Source: Cricetomys ansorgei
Taxonomy: Eukaryota; Chordata; Mammalia; Rodentia; Nesomyidae
DNA: 64,000 nt
Direction of reading: 5' to 3'
Assembly (NCBI GenBank): GCA_026225945.1
Contig: JAMJFZ010003163.1
Span: forward strand, 23,313,001 to 23,377,000
The number at the start of each line of letters is the position of its first letter. The first letter of the stretch is position 1. Below, in pieces: positions 41,095-52,259 of the stretch. Under the pieces are notes generated by a model that worked only from the letters and a program-made list of their open reading frames with translations, had not been told where the DNA came from and did no database searches. The translations under genes and the position numbers were made by a program.

Positions 41095-43235
41095 TTCCTC
41101 CATCGTTGACATAAGCCGGCATGTCCCTAAGTGTCTACCATTTTAACCTTTCAACATCCATCTGTTCAGTGCCCTTGTGCTAAGCATGCCCCAGAATGGG
41201 CTTGTCATCTCTCCTGAACACTCCTAGAAACTCCTTAACTGGGCATGCTCAGCAATGTGCCTACCCCTATTGGTGTGGTACTCAACGGGATGTAAACCTA
41301 TTGCATTTGGTTGTGGACTGAGACCTGATGACCTGGAATTTTTCTTAAGAAAAGAGGGAATAGCAGCTTTGCTGGGTGAGAGCCCAGCCTGTGCTGCTGG
41401 AGGGGTTGGGAGTGTACTGTGGCTGGCATGGGAGAAGCATCTGGAAGTGCTCTCTCCTGAAGATGCCTTGCAGGCTAGATGTGAAATTCTAAATTTTGTC
41501 ATAGGTGCCGAGTTATTTCAGAAGAGCCCACCGCTCGTGACTCTGGCCAGCATTTTGACTAGGAAGAAGAAAGAGGTTGGTTTTTCTGCCCCACCCTGTC
41601 CTGATGACTAAGATCAAAGACAAAACCCCTATAGGTGGTCCTGACTCTCACTCCGACTCTCTTAGTGTATCAACAGCCCCACTCAGAAAGAAGGTCTCCA
41701 TGAGCACTTGCCCCAATGTCACGTGAGCACATGCTACCCCAGGAGGACCTCAGCTTGTCACCCTGCTTTTAGAACCAGGTCTACCCTGCCACCCAGCCCA
41801 GCCCTGAGGATGGGAGATGGAATGAACCTCCATGCTGGACATAGTAGGGGCTGGGGCAGGAAGCTCTGCAGGCATTGTACTCTGCCCTCTGTTTACCATA
41901 TTCAATACCAGAGAGCCTTTGGCACACCGCTCTGTGGCCACTCCATACACCTCTGGCTTTCCTTTTAATTGCCATGACCAGTCTGCCATGAGCCAATTCT
42001 CGGTGGCTCAGAAGCACCTTTGGATGTAGCACACAACTTCTCAGCCTCAAGGGAGCACGGTGTGCCTTTCTACTGTCTGCTCCCAGCATCCGGCGCACAG
42101 TGTGACCCAGTGAACAGTGGCCACCAACCAAAGAGCAGAGCTGCCTCATTCCGTCCAGGGACAGTGTGGCCGCACCTCTCTGGGCACAGAGGCTGTGGTG
42201 GAAGCAAGGGCTGTCTGCTCACAATTCAACCTGTAACGTCTCCTGATCTTGCCCTTCCTCCTCCCCTGGCTCTCTTGTCCTGTTCCTTCTCTCACATAAG
42301 ACTGATGTTGCTCAATTTTTTGCTGCTGGTGCTGAGACCAAAAGGATATCAATTGAAGACTAGACCTTGGGAGCTACAAGAAACCCTCACCTCTTACAAA
42401 GTTTCAAGTCAGTCTTTGCCATAGTTCCCGAAGCGCTCTGTCTCGCCAACCAGATCTAAACTGCTAGCTCTCTGTCACCTCTCTCTGGTCCACTCCTGTG
42501 TTCCTCATTCCAGGAGCTGCTGTACTCTCTCTGGTCCTCTTTGCTCAAGTGGAAGCCATTTGTTTCCTAGCTCACACCAAAACCAAGTGCCTAACATTGC
42601 AGCCCTTAGAAAACTTAACATGGCTGAGAACAAACTCTCAACGCTGTCTCCAGATCTCACTGTTCACCTGGTCCTCTTACTGGATGACTGTCTGCGTCAG
42701 CATGGCTGCACCCATCACCCCACATCTGGGAGAGCTTCTCCCTCAAAGGGGTTCTCTACAACTCTCCTTGCATTTTGGAACCTACCAGCCCTGACACTGG
42801 TGAGCCAAGAACGAGACAAAGAGCATATATCTGTCTTAGATGGAGTAACTATTTCTTGCATGGAGCAAGCAACAGGGATTCATATCTCCTCCAGGGGTGT
42901 ACCCACTATCACCATTACCCAATCAGGACAGGCTTCACGGCCTGGACAGGACAATAGTGCAAATCACCGTGTCCCTAAGCTTGTTGCTTCCTGTTTAGAT
43001 AAGGCTGGGGAGAGCTAGCCAAGCTGAATTCAGCTCCCCTCTCCAGCCTTTGCTTCAGCATGAGGTAGAGCGGAAGGCTGGCATGCTCTTGCATGAAAGT
43101 GCTACGGTTCAGGTATGGTGTGACTGTGTCTAAAGATACACAAGGTAGAAGCCTGGTGGCCCAGTGTGGGGATGTGCGAAAGCCCCAGAGTCAGCACAGG
43201 ACACACCAAGGCCAGATTCTCAGCACAAGGGAGAT
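41095..43235. other. Intergenic, no recognised gene
   Basis: Several moderate ORFs (118-152 codons at 41255-41611, 42020-42424 and 42560-43018) overlap each other in different frames and show no domains. No SINE is seen. Confidence 0.45.
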
Positions 43236-43350
43236 TTCTTTGCCCTAGAGGGACAAGAGACAAGGGACAGGGACAGGGACAGGGAATAGGGATAAGGGGA
43301 AGAGGATGAGGGGTAAGGGCAGGGAACAAGGGATAAGGGCAGAGAGACTG
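43236..43350 (+). repeat. Purine-rich (GGGACA)-type degenerate tandem repeat
   Basis: gggacagggacagggacagg and related GGGATAAGGG units form an imperfect hexamer array with many GGG triplets. Confidence 0.85.
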
Positions 43351-46300
43351 ATTCTGGATATAGTAGAAACAGACGTGGCCTCGGGGCAAATGGTGGGCTT
43401 TAAAGGATCCTAGATGGGAAGGGAAGAAGGGGAGGTACAGTCAGAGAAGGGTTGGGTGGTTGTCTCTGATGGGGTTGGGGGAGAACCACGGAGAGGAGAT
43501 GTAGACTCTTTGGGAGAGAGGTAGGAGCACTGTGGAGGAATTTCTTTGTGTGTGAGGTTGGAACTTGTGTCTGGCTTCTCTTTCGTGACCCATTGCCATC
43601 TTGGGTTATTAGGGGATGGAGTCCAGACCAACAATGTTGATAGGTGGTGGAACCTACAAGATATGAAGGAGGGGAGCAATGAGAGGGAATTAGTGCACTG
43701 AGAGTTCTACCCTCAGAAAGGATTAATGTGTCCCCTTTGTTAGTTCTTACCAAAAGAACAAGCCTAGGCCCTGAGTCTCTGGTTTCCCTTGTTTAATCTC
43801 AGCTGTGAAGACAATGTCTGCCACCAGGCCTTCACAAGAGGCATAACAACTGTGGCCTCCTGCTCTTGAACATCCAGCATGTAAGATTATAAGCTTAATA
43901 GGTCTCATTTTGTATGTAGTAACCTACCTTGGGTGCTTTATTGTAGCAACTAAATGGACTAATACAGTTATGTATTGGGGAAAAGGTTGTAGGGTAGGAA
44001 CAATTTTCAGATCTTGAAGTCGTAAAAGCACATACATACGCAAATCAACCGGAAAACATGTACCAACAGTTGTCAACTTCTCTTTCACATTTAGAAGAAG
44101 TTTGTTCACTGGAGCAAGGTCTTGTAAAGGTCTATCCATTTGGGTTTGCACTTGGAGTTCCATGCTGGTCTACCAGAATGTCATTAGGTGGGGACTTGTT
44201 TTATCTTGGTAAGTTTTAGAGGGATGAACATGATGCTCTGTCTTAGAGCAAAGATTATACCAGGCCCAACGAGTGAGGCCAACTCCAGTATTGGCACACA
44301 GAACAGCTACTGTCCTCTAAGATGGCAGAGACTCTGATTTCACAGTACTTGTTCCTCATCTGGTAGCACGAAGAAACTGTTGGCTTATTAGAATTCGTCC
44401 CCATGTCTTACTTTTAAAAGTGGATACGACTCCAATTACTGCGGACTCCTTGGTGAGTTCTGGATATCCCAAGGAAGCTGATTCCCAGGCCCCTCCGCTT
44501 CCCAGGGAAAGTGTAGCAGTCTCAGGCTCTCGACCAGTCCTAGAGTGAACTAGCCATGCATTTGCTTGGCAAGTGATTCAGGGCATTCCATACTGGGTCA
44601 GCTTGGGTCTGTCACAACCTCTCAACTCCAGACACTCCTTCAAGATGTGCCTTGTCTCTCCAGGAGCACCTCTATAGTGTCTGGTCCTGATTTGTCCAGC
44701 TCATCTTGTTTCTCATCATTTGCTTCTGAAGTTTACATCCATCTGGATGATTTTGAGATTCGCTCTGAGCCTGAATCCACACTGAAATTCTCAGGTCCTT
44801 TAAGAATAACGTTAACAACGACTAGACTCTGTTTCCTTCTGTGTCACATGTGTAGAGATGAGGTCACTATGCAGAATGCGAGCTTCTCTGAGGAGCAGGA
44901 CTTTGGCTTTTCTTGTTATCGGCAGGAAATAGGTAAAAGCAGCAGTAGCAACAGCAATGATTGAGCTAGGGAACTAGCGTGGATCTGGGGGGAGGTCAGC
45001 ACCATATGCCTTGCAGAGGGACTGACTTGAAAGCTGATCCTGCAGGGTGTGTGTTTAGTAGACAGGGAAGAGTGCGTGAAGGAGGGGGTGCCCTAAGGGA
45101 GTGGGATGTACAAAGAAAATGGCCAACTGGACTTGCAACAGCTTGCCGACACGCAAGAAGGTAAGAGTACAGGAGGATGGCAAGTAATGGGTAGGAAGTA
45201 AGTGGTAATGGGAAATTCTGAACGCTCACATAGGAGCAGTGGTAACTCTTACCCAGACAGTGCCACCATCCAGGGGTACTGCTGGTGTGAAGAGGCAGAT
45301 GTGTTAATAATAGAGGTTTCAACCATTCGAACATCTCAAAGATAGAACAAAGAAGAGAAGCAGATGGGAAATAGGGAGTTTGAGGTCATCTGGAAAGTTC
45401 GTGCTCTTCCTCAAATTCAGGGTAGCCAAACAGAGCTCCCAAAGCTTTACATAAAGCCAGAGACCCAGACGTTTATATAGAATCTCTCAACTTGAAAAGC
45501 ACTTGATAAGCCAAGGAAATACGACTGGGTCTCTAGTTGATCGACAAGGTACTGAGTAGCAATTCCCTGTGACAGAGGTGTTAGTCCTTCCTTGATCCAC
45601 CCTGAACTGTGACGCATCCTAGGGCATCTCTCTGAGTGATCACAAATGGTTATGGCCTGTCCCTGGTGATAAAGCAGCAGGAAAATCTCTCAGGATGGCA
45701 GAGAAGGGGCACGTGTTTGTGTTTCACAGGGAGACCTGTGAAATCAAAGCAAACCTGGTGAAGAAAACCTGAGAAAAATCAATGGCTGAAGCAGGAATGA
45801 AGCATGTGACCCTGTGGCCTCTTCAGCAATTAGCTTTGATATTCTTGGAGCTGCTACATGGCAAAGGCAATTCTAGAAGCAGCACCTGAAGACATCCTCA
45901 GGAACAGAGGGGTCCAACGAAGAGAAAACTCAGTCGGATGGTGGTGTGATGATGTGGACAGGGAGAGCTGCCATCCCCACCCTCCAGTGTCTGCTGGGGT
46001 GCTTAAGTATCAACTTCCATTGTGTGACCCTAAGGGCCAGGAGTATAGGGAAACAGATCCTGACCTAACAGCCACAGTGGCTGCATTTAAAAGCCCACCC
46101 CACTCTGTGACAGCAGGAAGCCAGGCATGTGTGTTAAACAGACACTGTTTAGGGCCCTCAGAGGAGAGAAGGGTTCCCTCCTTTGGATGGGCTCTGGAGT
46201 CCCCTCTGCCCTGGAAAGGTTGTGCCTTGTCACATTTGACACAATGGCCACAGCCTGTGATTTCCAACTCACTTTACTTACAGTCATGATTTCTTTAAAA

Positions 46301-46500
46301 GATTTCTCTTCCGTCTCTGGAAACAGAACTCTCAGCACAGTAACAGAACGGTCCACGAGTACTGTAGTCTCGAGGCACAGGGTGGGGGAGACTGACAGTG
46401 TCGGAGATTGTGATCACTCCAGAATAATTAAAGATAAGCCAGGCTTCCGTGAACCAGGGAGGGAAATGGGCACATAGGGCACGGGCGTTTAGAATTCATA
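43351..46500. other. Intergenic, one LTR-like end, otherwise unrecognised
   Basis: Around 43770-43970 the phrases gtctgccaccaggccttcac and gcaactaaatggactaatac resemble the 3' part of an old MaLR/MLT-type LTR. ORFs at 44566-44964 (132 codons) and 45858-46289 (143 codons) have no recognisable domain. Confidence 0.4.
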
Positions 46501-46667
46501 AAATGTCAAGAAAAACAACATTTTTTAATACAGTCTGGAAGTGAATCCTTTATCAGTTGTATTGCTGGCCAAGATTTCCTCCTGTTCTGGGCCTTTGATT
46601 GCATCCTTGCTGTACCGAAGCTGTTTGAGAAAAGAAAAACCTTCAATTGCTGTTTAATTAATTAACC

Positions 46668-46905
46668 AATTAATTAATTACACACTCTGTGTGTGTGTGT
46701 GCATGTATGTGCGTGTGTGTGAGTGTGTGTTTGTGTGTGCACGTGCATGTATGTGTGTGTGCATGTATGTGCGTGTGTGTGTTTGTGTGTGTGTGTACGT
46801 GCGTGTATGTGTGTGTGCATGTATGTGCGTGTGTGTGTGTTTGTGTGTTCGCGTGCGTGTATGTATGTGCGCGTGCCTGTATGTGTGTGCATACATGCAT
46901 GTGTG
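46668..46905 (+). repeat. (TG)n/(TGCATG)n compound microsatellite
   Basis: TG-rich with phased GCATGTATG and GTTTG units; larger blocks recur (gtgcatgtatgtgcgtgtgt twice). A short TTAATTAA palindromic run precedes it at 46653-46680. ORFs in it are artefacts. Confidence 0.95.
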
Positions 46906-47035
46906 TATGGACGTCAGAGGACAACTAGTAAAAGCAGGTCCTCCCTTTCGACCTTACAAGTCCTGAGGATGGAACTCAGGCTGTCAAGCTTGGTGGCAAA
47001 CATCTTTACCTGCTGCACTGTCTCGCTGGCCACAT
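46890..47035 (-). repeat. B3-type SINE
   Basis: Inverted B3: gacgtcagaggacaactagt, aactcaggctgtcaagcttg, ctgctgcactgtctcgctgg. The TG array is probably its expanded tail. Confidence 0.8.
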
Positions 47036-47270
47036 GCAGACCATTTTCAGTTCCCTAAGGTCCCTTCATTGATTTGTTGGCCATATTCCCTGCACTACTG
47101 GCGTCCTGCTCAGAAGGTGTGCCTTTGCTCATATGTTGAAGTATGCTCCAACCTCTCACACTGAGGTCCTTGATCCGTTTGAAGTAGATTTTTTGTGCAG
47201 GCTAAAAAGTAAGGGTCCTAAATAATTAGACCCAGTTGTTGATGATACTGTTTTACTTCCAATGCGAATG

Positions 47271-47617
47271 TGTAGTAGTACACTGCTGTGGTGACTCACC
47301 AAAGAACACAAGGAGGCATTCTCATACATGCAAACTCTGCCAGACCTCAGCAGAGGGAACCACCGTCCTGGCCAGCGCCATACTCGGTCGACAGTGAAAT
47401 GCCTCGTGTCTGAGCTCAGGTGTTTTTACTGATACATAACTAGGTGTTCTACTAATAGCACATGCAGATCATTAGCAATCAATTATCCCCCCCCCCCCAC
47501 ACACACACATAAACCTAACACCTGCAGACAATACAAAATGCCAATAACTTAGGCAGCCCTTCCCAACAGTGAACAAAACAATATTTTAAACACAACTAAA
47601 AATAAACTTCCACAACA
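47271..47617 (-). repeat. Solo LTR of the same family as 18116-20148
   Basis: Starts TGTAGTAG and ends CCACAACA on the plus strand; it aligns along its length with both LTRs of the intronic element (shared aaactctgccagacctcagc and gagctcaggtgtttttactg). An expanded C-run plus CA tract (about 47486-47508) lengthens it to 347 bp. The flanks CGAATG and CATATG agree at 4 of 6 positions, compatible with a decayed 6-bp duplication. No internal region remains, so it arose by LTR-LTR recombination. Confidence 0.85.
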
Positions 47618-47784
47618 CATATGTCTGGCATTTTTGTCAAAAAGTAGGTGGTTGTAATTACTTGGACTTGTATCTGGGTCCTCTATGCCAATAAACGGAT
47701 CCGCGTGTCTGTTATTATTTTGTGTGGATCAAGGGGCTAAGGAAAGGGGTGTAGGGAAACAAATCCTGACCTTTCAAGCATGGC

Positions 47785-49635
47785 GTCTAGAGCTGGGATG
47801 GGTTGCCTGTGAAAGCACTGTGTATCTGTCACAATAGGCATCCGATCTCCCGTTCAATAGCCTCTGTTTTGGGATAGCATCACACCTAGGCCTACATAGG
47901 TAGTTCTGGTTAAACTCAGTGGCTCACAGGCAGAAACAAAGCAAAACAAAAGAGAAGTAGCGAGAGGGAGACTTCTGGGAATAAAGAAGAGGTTGATGGG
48001 AGAGGAGCAGCAAGTACAACCACAGTGCATTTATTATAGACATGTATGAAATTATCAAAGAGTGAGCTAATAAAAAAAAATAAAGAAGTCCAATGGATGA
48101 GTCACTGAAATAAACTCACTTTGGAGGTAGTGTGGAAAAAAAAAATCAGAAAGAGACGGAAATCAAGCAATAAGAAATTCACAAAGGATTCGAAAAGACC
48201 CCCAGGTGACCAAACGGTAGGAGGAGAAGCCGAAGAGATGTAATTACAGGATGATGTGTAAGCGTCTCGTGGCAGGCAGCTTACCTGCCCCTTGCTCTCC
48301 TCCTCCTCGCTGTGTCCCAGGACATATGAGAACACTCTCCAGTCTCAGAAACAGTCTCTGCTACCCCGCGTCATAGGTAACATACATTCGGTGGCTCACT
48401 ACGGAAAGAACTTGGGATGTAAGAGCAGAAGCGAATGGGGGACACCATCTCTCAATTACACAGAAGGAAAAGCTGAGGCTCGAGGAGCGGTTCTGTGCAG
48501 GTACGGAGGGGAGGGTTGAGGCGTGCGTGAGCTGCACTAATTTTTCTCATTTTTAGTAACGGGGTTGGGGGGGCACGTGTCAATACTGGGAAAGGCATAG
48601 CTCGAACTTGTCTTTCAAAACACTGTCTGAGGGAATTAACCCTGGAATGCTCTCAGACGGTGCCTGTTCTCCTGTTCCACGGACTAAGAGCCAGCTTTCT
48701 GACAGATCAAGGCTGGAGTATATGTACTTAAAACAGAATCTATGCTATGTCGTGTTCACAGGCTGGTCAGGGGCTAGCAGCCTTTAAACAGACTTTGCTT
48801 GAAAGGTAGAGAGGTTTCCCCTGGAGCGCTGGTTTCCAAGCCCGTCCAATCGCCTCTCTGAAGGCCAAGAAAGAACAATCTCTCAGTCTGTTGGTATTGC
48901 CTTAAGTATTTTCAAATCTGAAAATGTCACAGATTGTCCTCAGGTGGTTGGCTTTAGAATATTATCACAATCATCTTTTCTCCTCCTGCCTGGAACAAGA
49001 ACCCCTTTCTCTTCTTCCTCTTCTTTGTCCCTCCTGGGGTACTTGGAGCCCCCTGATTAGGCCCCTACTCCCCCCCTCATGCCTCTCTTCAGCCTTTCAG
49101 ATCTTTTAAACACAGATTCAGTCTGACTTCTCAGCTCTAAAACCCTTTATATCATCCTCATTAAGTTGAGAGGGAAAGCTACATCCTTCAGAATGGCCGT
49201 AAGGAGCCAGCACACCAGGCCACTGTCCCCCTGCCCTCTTCTCTCCATCTCTCCTTACTTGCACCTTGCACGCAATGCCCTCTTGCTGTTCAGCCTCTGC
49301 CCATCGACATGGTGGATGCTGCTGCTCCCTCTGACCAAGTCAGTCCTTCTGATCTTTTTGCCTCTCAGCTCCAGAGGCCTCGGAGAATGTGCCTGTGAGC
49401 ACCAGTCAAGGGCCCTTCCAGGGCTTTCTATGGCTCATCATCACTCTGACATTTTCTTCAGAACCCTTATCAATGTATCTCCCTGTTGTATTTATTTTGC
49501 TTGTTTCTTTCTAGGCTTTTTTTTCCCCCTGCTTGAGTTTAAGGAAGGGCTCGGGCCACCGTGTCTTTTTACCCCTATAGTTTTGTCTCCTCAAACTGCT
49601 CTTGTCTAGAATTGTGGATCAGGAAATATCTGAAG
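47785..49635. other. Intergenic, no recognised gene
   Basis: A-rich runs at about 48072 and 48136. The ORF at 49166-49609 (147 codons, +) is Leu/Pro/Ser-rich without domain, read from a pyrimidine-rich stretch. Nothing else. Confidence 0.45.
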
Positions 49636-49636
49636 C

Positions 49637-49708
49637 AGGAAAGAAGAGAAGAAGGAAGGGAGGGAAGAAAGAAGGAAGGGTAGAAGGGAGGGAGGGAAGA
49701 AGAGAAAA
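49637..49708 (+). repeat. Purine (GAAG/GGAA)n tract
   Basis: Pure-purine low-complexity stretch; it could form triplex DNA. Confidence 0.9.
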
Positions 49709-50070
49709 GATATTAGTCATTTTTCTTCTTGCTGTGACTAGATATTGACAAGAAGCAACTTAGAGGATTTTTTTTTTTTTGCTCAGGGTTTGAGGACACA
49801 GCTAGTCCCGTGGCAGAAGGCATGAGAGCAGGACTGGATTGTGGCTGTGGTGTCAGAAGCCTGATTACCTATATGCAGATCAGAAAGTAGACCGCAGGAA
49901 ATGTGGTCTTCCTCAGTGTCTTTCTCCTTTTCTTCTTTATTCTGTCAGGGCTTCCAGACCACAGAATGATGCCACACACGTTCAAGTTAAATATCTGTAT
50001 AAACACCCCCGGTAGACGCACTCAGGTTTCTCTCCTGACTTTGAGTCCTGTCAAGCTGGCAATCAAGACC
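49709..50070 (+). repeat. Old LTR-like repeat (tentative)
   Basis: Begins attagtcatttttcttctt with a gctgtgactagatattgac phrase and ends near ctgtcaagctggcaatc, the layout of a common rodent LTR-derived family. Related start to 34550. Confidence 0.45.
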
Positions 50071-50744
50071 AGGCACTGCAGAAAGGATAGAGGAGAGATG
50101 AAATCTCTTGAATCTGTATAGGCTAGATTGTTTTAGCCACTAGAGAGTGAAAGAAGTCTTAACTATAGACTTCAAGGCCTCAGATCAGCAATATTTTGCA
50201 GCAAGCAAGATACTTGGGGAACCACCACATCTTTCTTTAAAGACTGTCCCTGAGTTGCCTACATGTAGAATAAACAGAGGCCAGAGGAGGCAAGAACTGC
50301 CCAAGGTATGAGAACGCTCAGTCACAGATGTGCGGTCCTGTTCCTACGTGAGAGATGTCCAATGTGAGCACCTGCCATTGAATGAATGGGTTGAAAAGGA
50401 GGGTTTCCGTCGGGTAACACGGACTCAGAGAGACAGCTGTGGTGGTGCACGTGGAGCCTGAGAACGGAGCAACTCCCAGACAGCTTGGGTCTTCCAACAC
50501 ACTGTCAGGAGCGGGTCAGAAGTTGGCACTCGTACGTAGCTGTTGCATGGACAGGAAGAAGCTTGCTCTGAGGAGGTGGGCTGACAATAAATGACCTGTG
50601 GCCACTCTGAGAGCATCCCCTATGGGTAGATATAAGTTACAGAAATGTAGTCTTTCAGCTAACAGGGGAAAGCTGTGAGGAGCCCACCACTTTGCCTGAA
50701 TAGCGGGGCAAGAACAGATTCACGTATGAGACAGGAGAGACTGA

Positions 50745-50775
50745 GGGTGGTGGTGGTGATGATGGTGGTGGAGGT
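50745..50775 (+). repeat. Short (GGT/GAT)n tract
   Basis: gtggtggtggtgatgatggt. Confidence 0.85.
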
Positions 50776-50939
50776 TCCTGGCCGGCCTCAGATTCTATGA
50801 CACCCAGACCAGGTTTTCTTCCTGCTGCCACCAAGTGGACTCTCAGAAGCAGCCGGGAGGGGGTTCAGCACATCAGGGAAAAGTCAGTTCCCCGGGGCTC
50901 TTACTTCTAACTTTGTTTGCAGATAGTGAGCCTTTTCTG

Positions 50940-51260
50940 CCTCGCTCCTCATCCCAAGCCTCTCTGCCTGTAACAATCACATTATTTAATTTAGACGAGT
51001 GAAGTTACCTTAGATCAATTATACTTATTTTTCCTGTGTAATTTCCAAAGCTTAATATCTGCATTCAGGCCCAGCCTGGGGGACAGCTTGTCTAGCAGAG
51101 TCCTAAACGATCTCAGCCTTTAATTCAATTGTACTTTTACCATGGCCTGAGCAGCGAGCATAATTCTTTTATCCCTAAGATGTCTCATTAGCAATAATCT
51201 AATAGCTCACATTAAAATATAGGTCACAGAGGTGGGCTGCTGATAGAAAACTTGTCATAA
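50940..51260. promoter_or_regulatory. Candidate distal enhancer: repeat-free AT-rich block dense in TAAT/ATTA cores
   Basis: Within about 50970-51215 there are roughly ten TAAT/ATTA homeodomain cores (for example acattatttaatttagac, cctttaattcaattg, cattagcaataatctaatag), with no SINE or LTR signature and no microsatellite. It lies about 12 kb upstream of the putative Slc6a2 promoter. Noradrenergic genes are driven by Phox2 homeodomain factors (established), so an enhancer role is a reasonable but unproven inference. Confidence 0.35.
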
Positions 51261-51299
51261 CTTTGAAGGCAGGACAACAGCAGCTTTAGTGGGACTGGG

Positions 51300-52035
51300 C
51301 CCCCCCAACACAGTCACACCCCGGTTTCAGGCTTAACGCTGAAGCAAATTGATCCAATCAAGCAGTTTACTTTCTGCCATTCAAGGCTGAGAAATAACTT
51401 TGGCTAGGAAATGGGTTGATGTCTGTGACTATGGGTAGGATGAAGTAAAGGTTGGTATTTCCTACCAACATGGCATAATAGAACCGCTCTCTGGTCTTGG
51501 GCATTGGCTGGGACCTCAGTCCAGTTGTTACAGGAGCACACAGAGTGACCTGGGGCACAGCTTTTACTTCCCTTGGCCTCAGCTTGCATACCCCTAACTG
51601 TATGGTGGCAAGGTCAGGTGCACTGGTACCTAGATTCTGGTACTCCATGTTCCACTTGCCCTGGAGCGCTCTTGATGTTTTCTTTCCAATCAATTCGCTT
51701 TTCCTTAATCAAATTCATTTGTTTAAAAAAAGGAAATTCACAGATCAACTTGGCAAGATCTCAAGAACATTTGCAGAAGGATTCACACAGAATGATAGCA
51801 TTTACATAAACTTTCAACATAGCCAAAGTGATGTTTTCTATTGTTCAGACAGGAGAAAGGGGTTCGTGCCCTCAGAGGTCAAAGTGGAGGTTACTTTGGG
51901 CAGAGGGGAGGGGATGCTCATTGGGAGGGTTCATAGGGGAACTTAGGCAAGGCTGTTTATTTCTTTTTAATATCCTCCATGTAGTTGAGTGGGCATCTTT
52001 ACTAGTTAAAAAGTTCACTTATAGTTAGTCCAGTT
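51300..52035. other. Intergenic, nothing recognised
   Basis: A C-run at 51300-51306. The 149-codon ORF at 51497-51946 and the opposite 108-codon ORF overlap without domains. Confidence 0.45.
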
Positions 52036-52054
52036 TTCTCTGAGTGTAAAGCCA

Positions 52055-52160
52055 TAAAGATACACATACATATATGTATATGGAACATATATATATATGG
52101 TACCTATATATATATATGGAACTTTAGGGCTACCCACATATTTTAGGACTATATATGCAT
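52055..52160 (+). repeat. AT/CATATA microsatellite-like tract
   Basis: Alternating TATATA with ggtacc and ggaac interruptions (gaacatatatatatatggta twice in variant form). Confidence 0.85.
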
Positions 52161-52259
52161 ACTATGTATATCTAATGGTACATGCTAAGTATATTACATA
52201 CATCCATGTATGAAATATGTTGCACAAATATAGATGCATTACATGTATTTAACATGGTG

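Larger units (their letters stand above)
46505..47780 (-). repeat. L1 ORF2 3'-region, inverted, interrupted twice
   Basis: Three plus-strand blocks read as inverted L1: 46510-46640 (gtgaatcctttatcagttgt; tgtaccgaagctgtttgaga), 47040-47265 (aggtccttgatccgtttgaa) and 47618-47780 (tggcatttttgtcaaaaagt; cttgtatctgggtcctctat). They are separated by a TG array plus B3 SINE and by a solo LTR. The order gives relative insertion ages. Confidence 0.75.
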
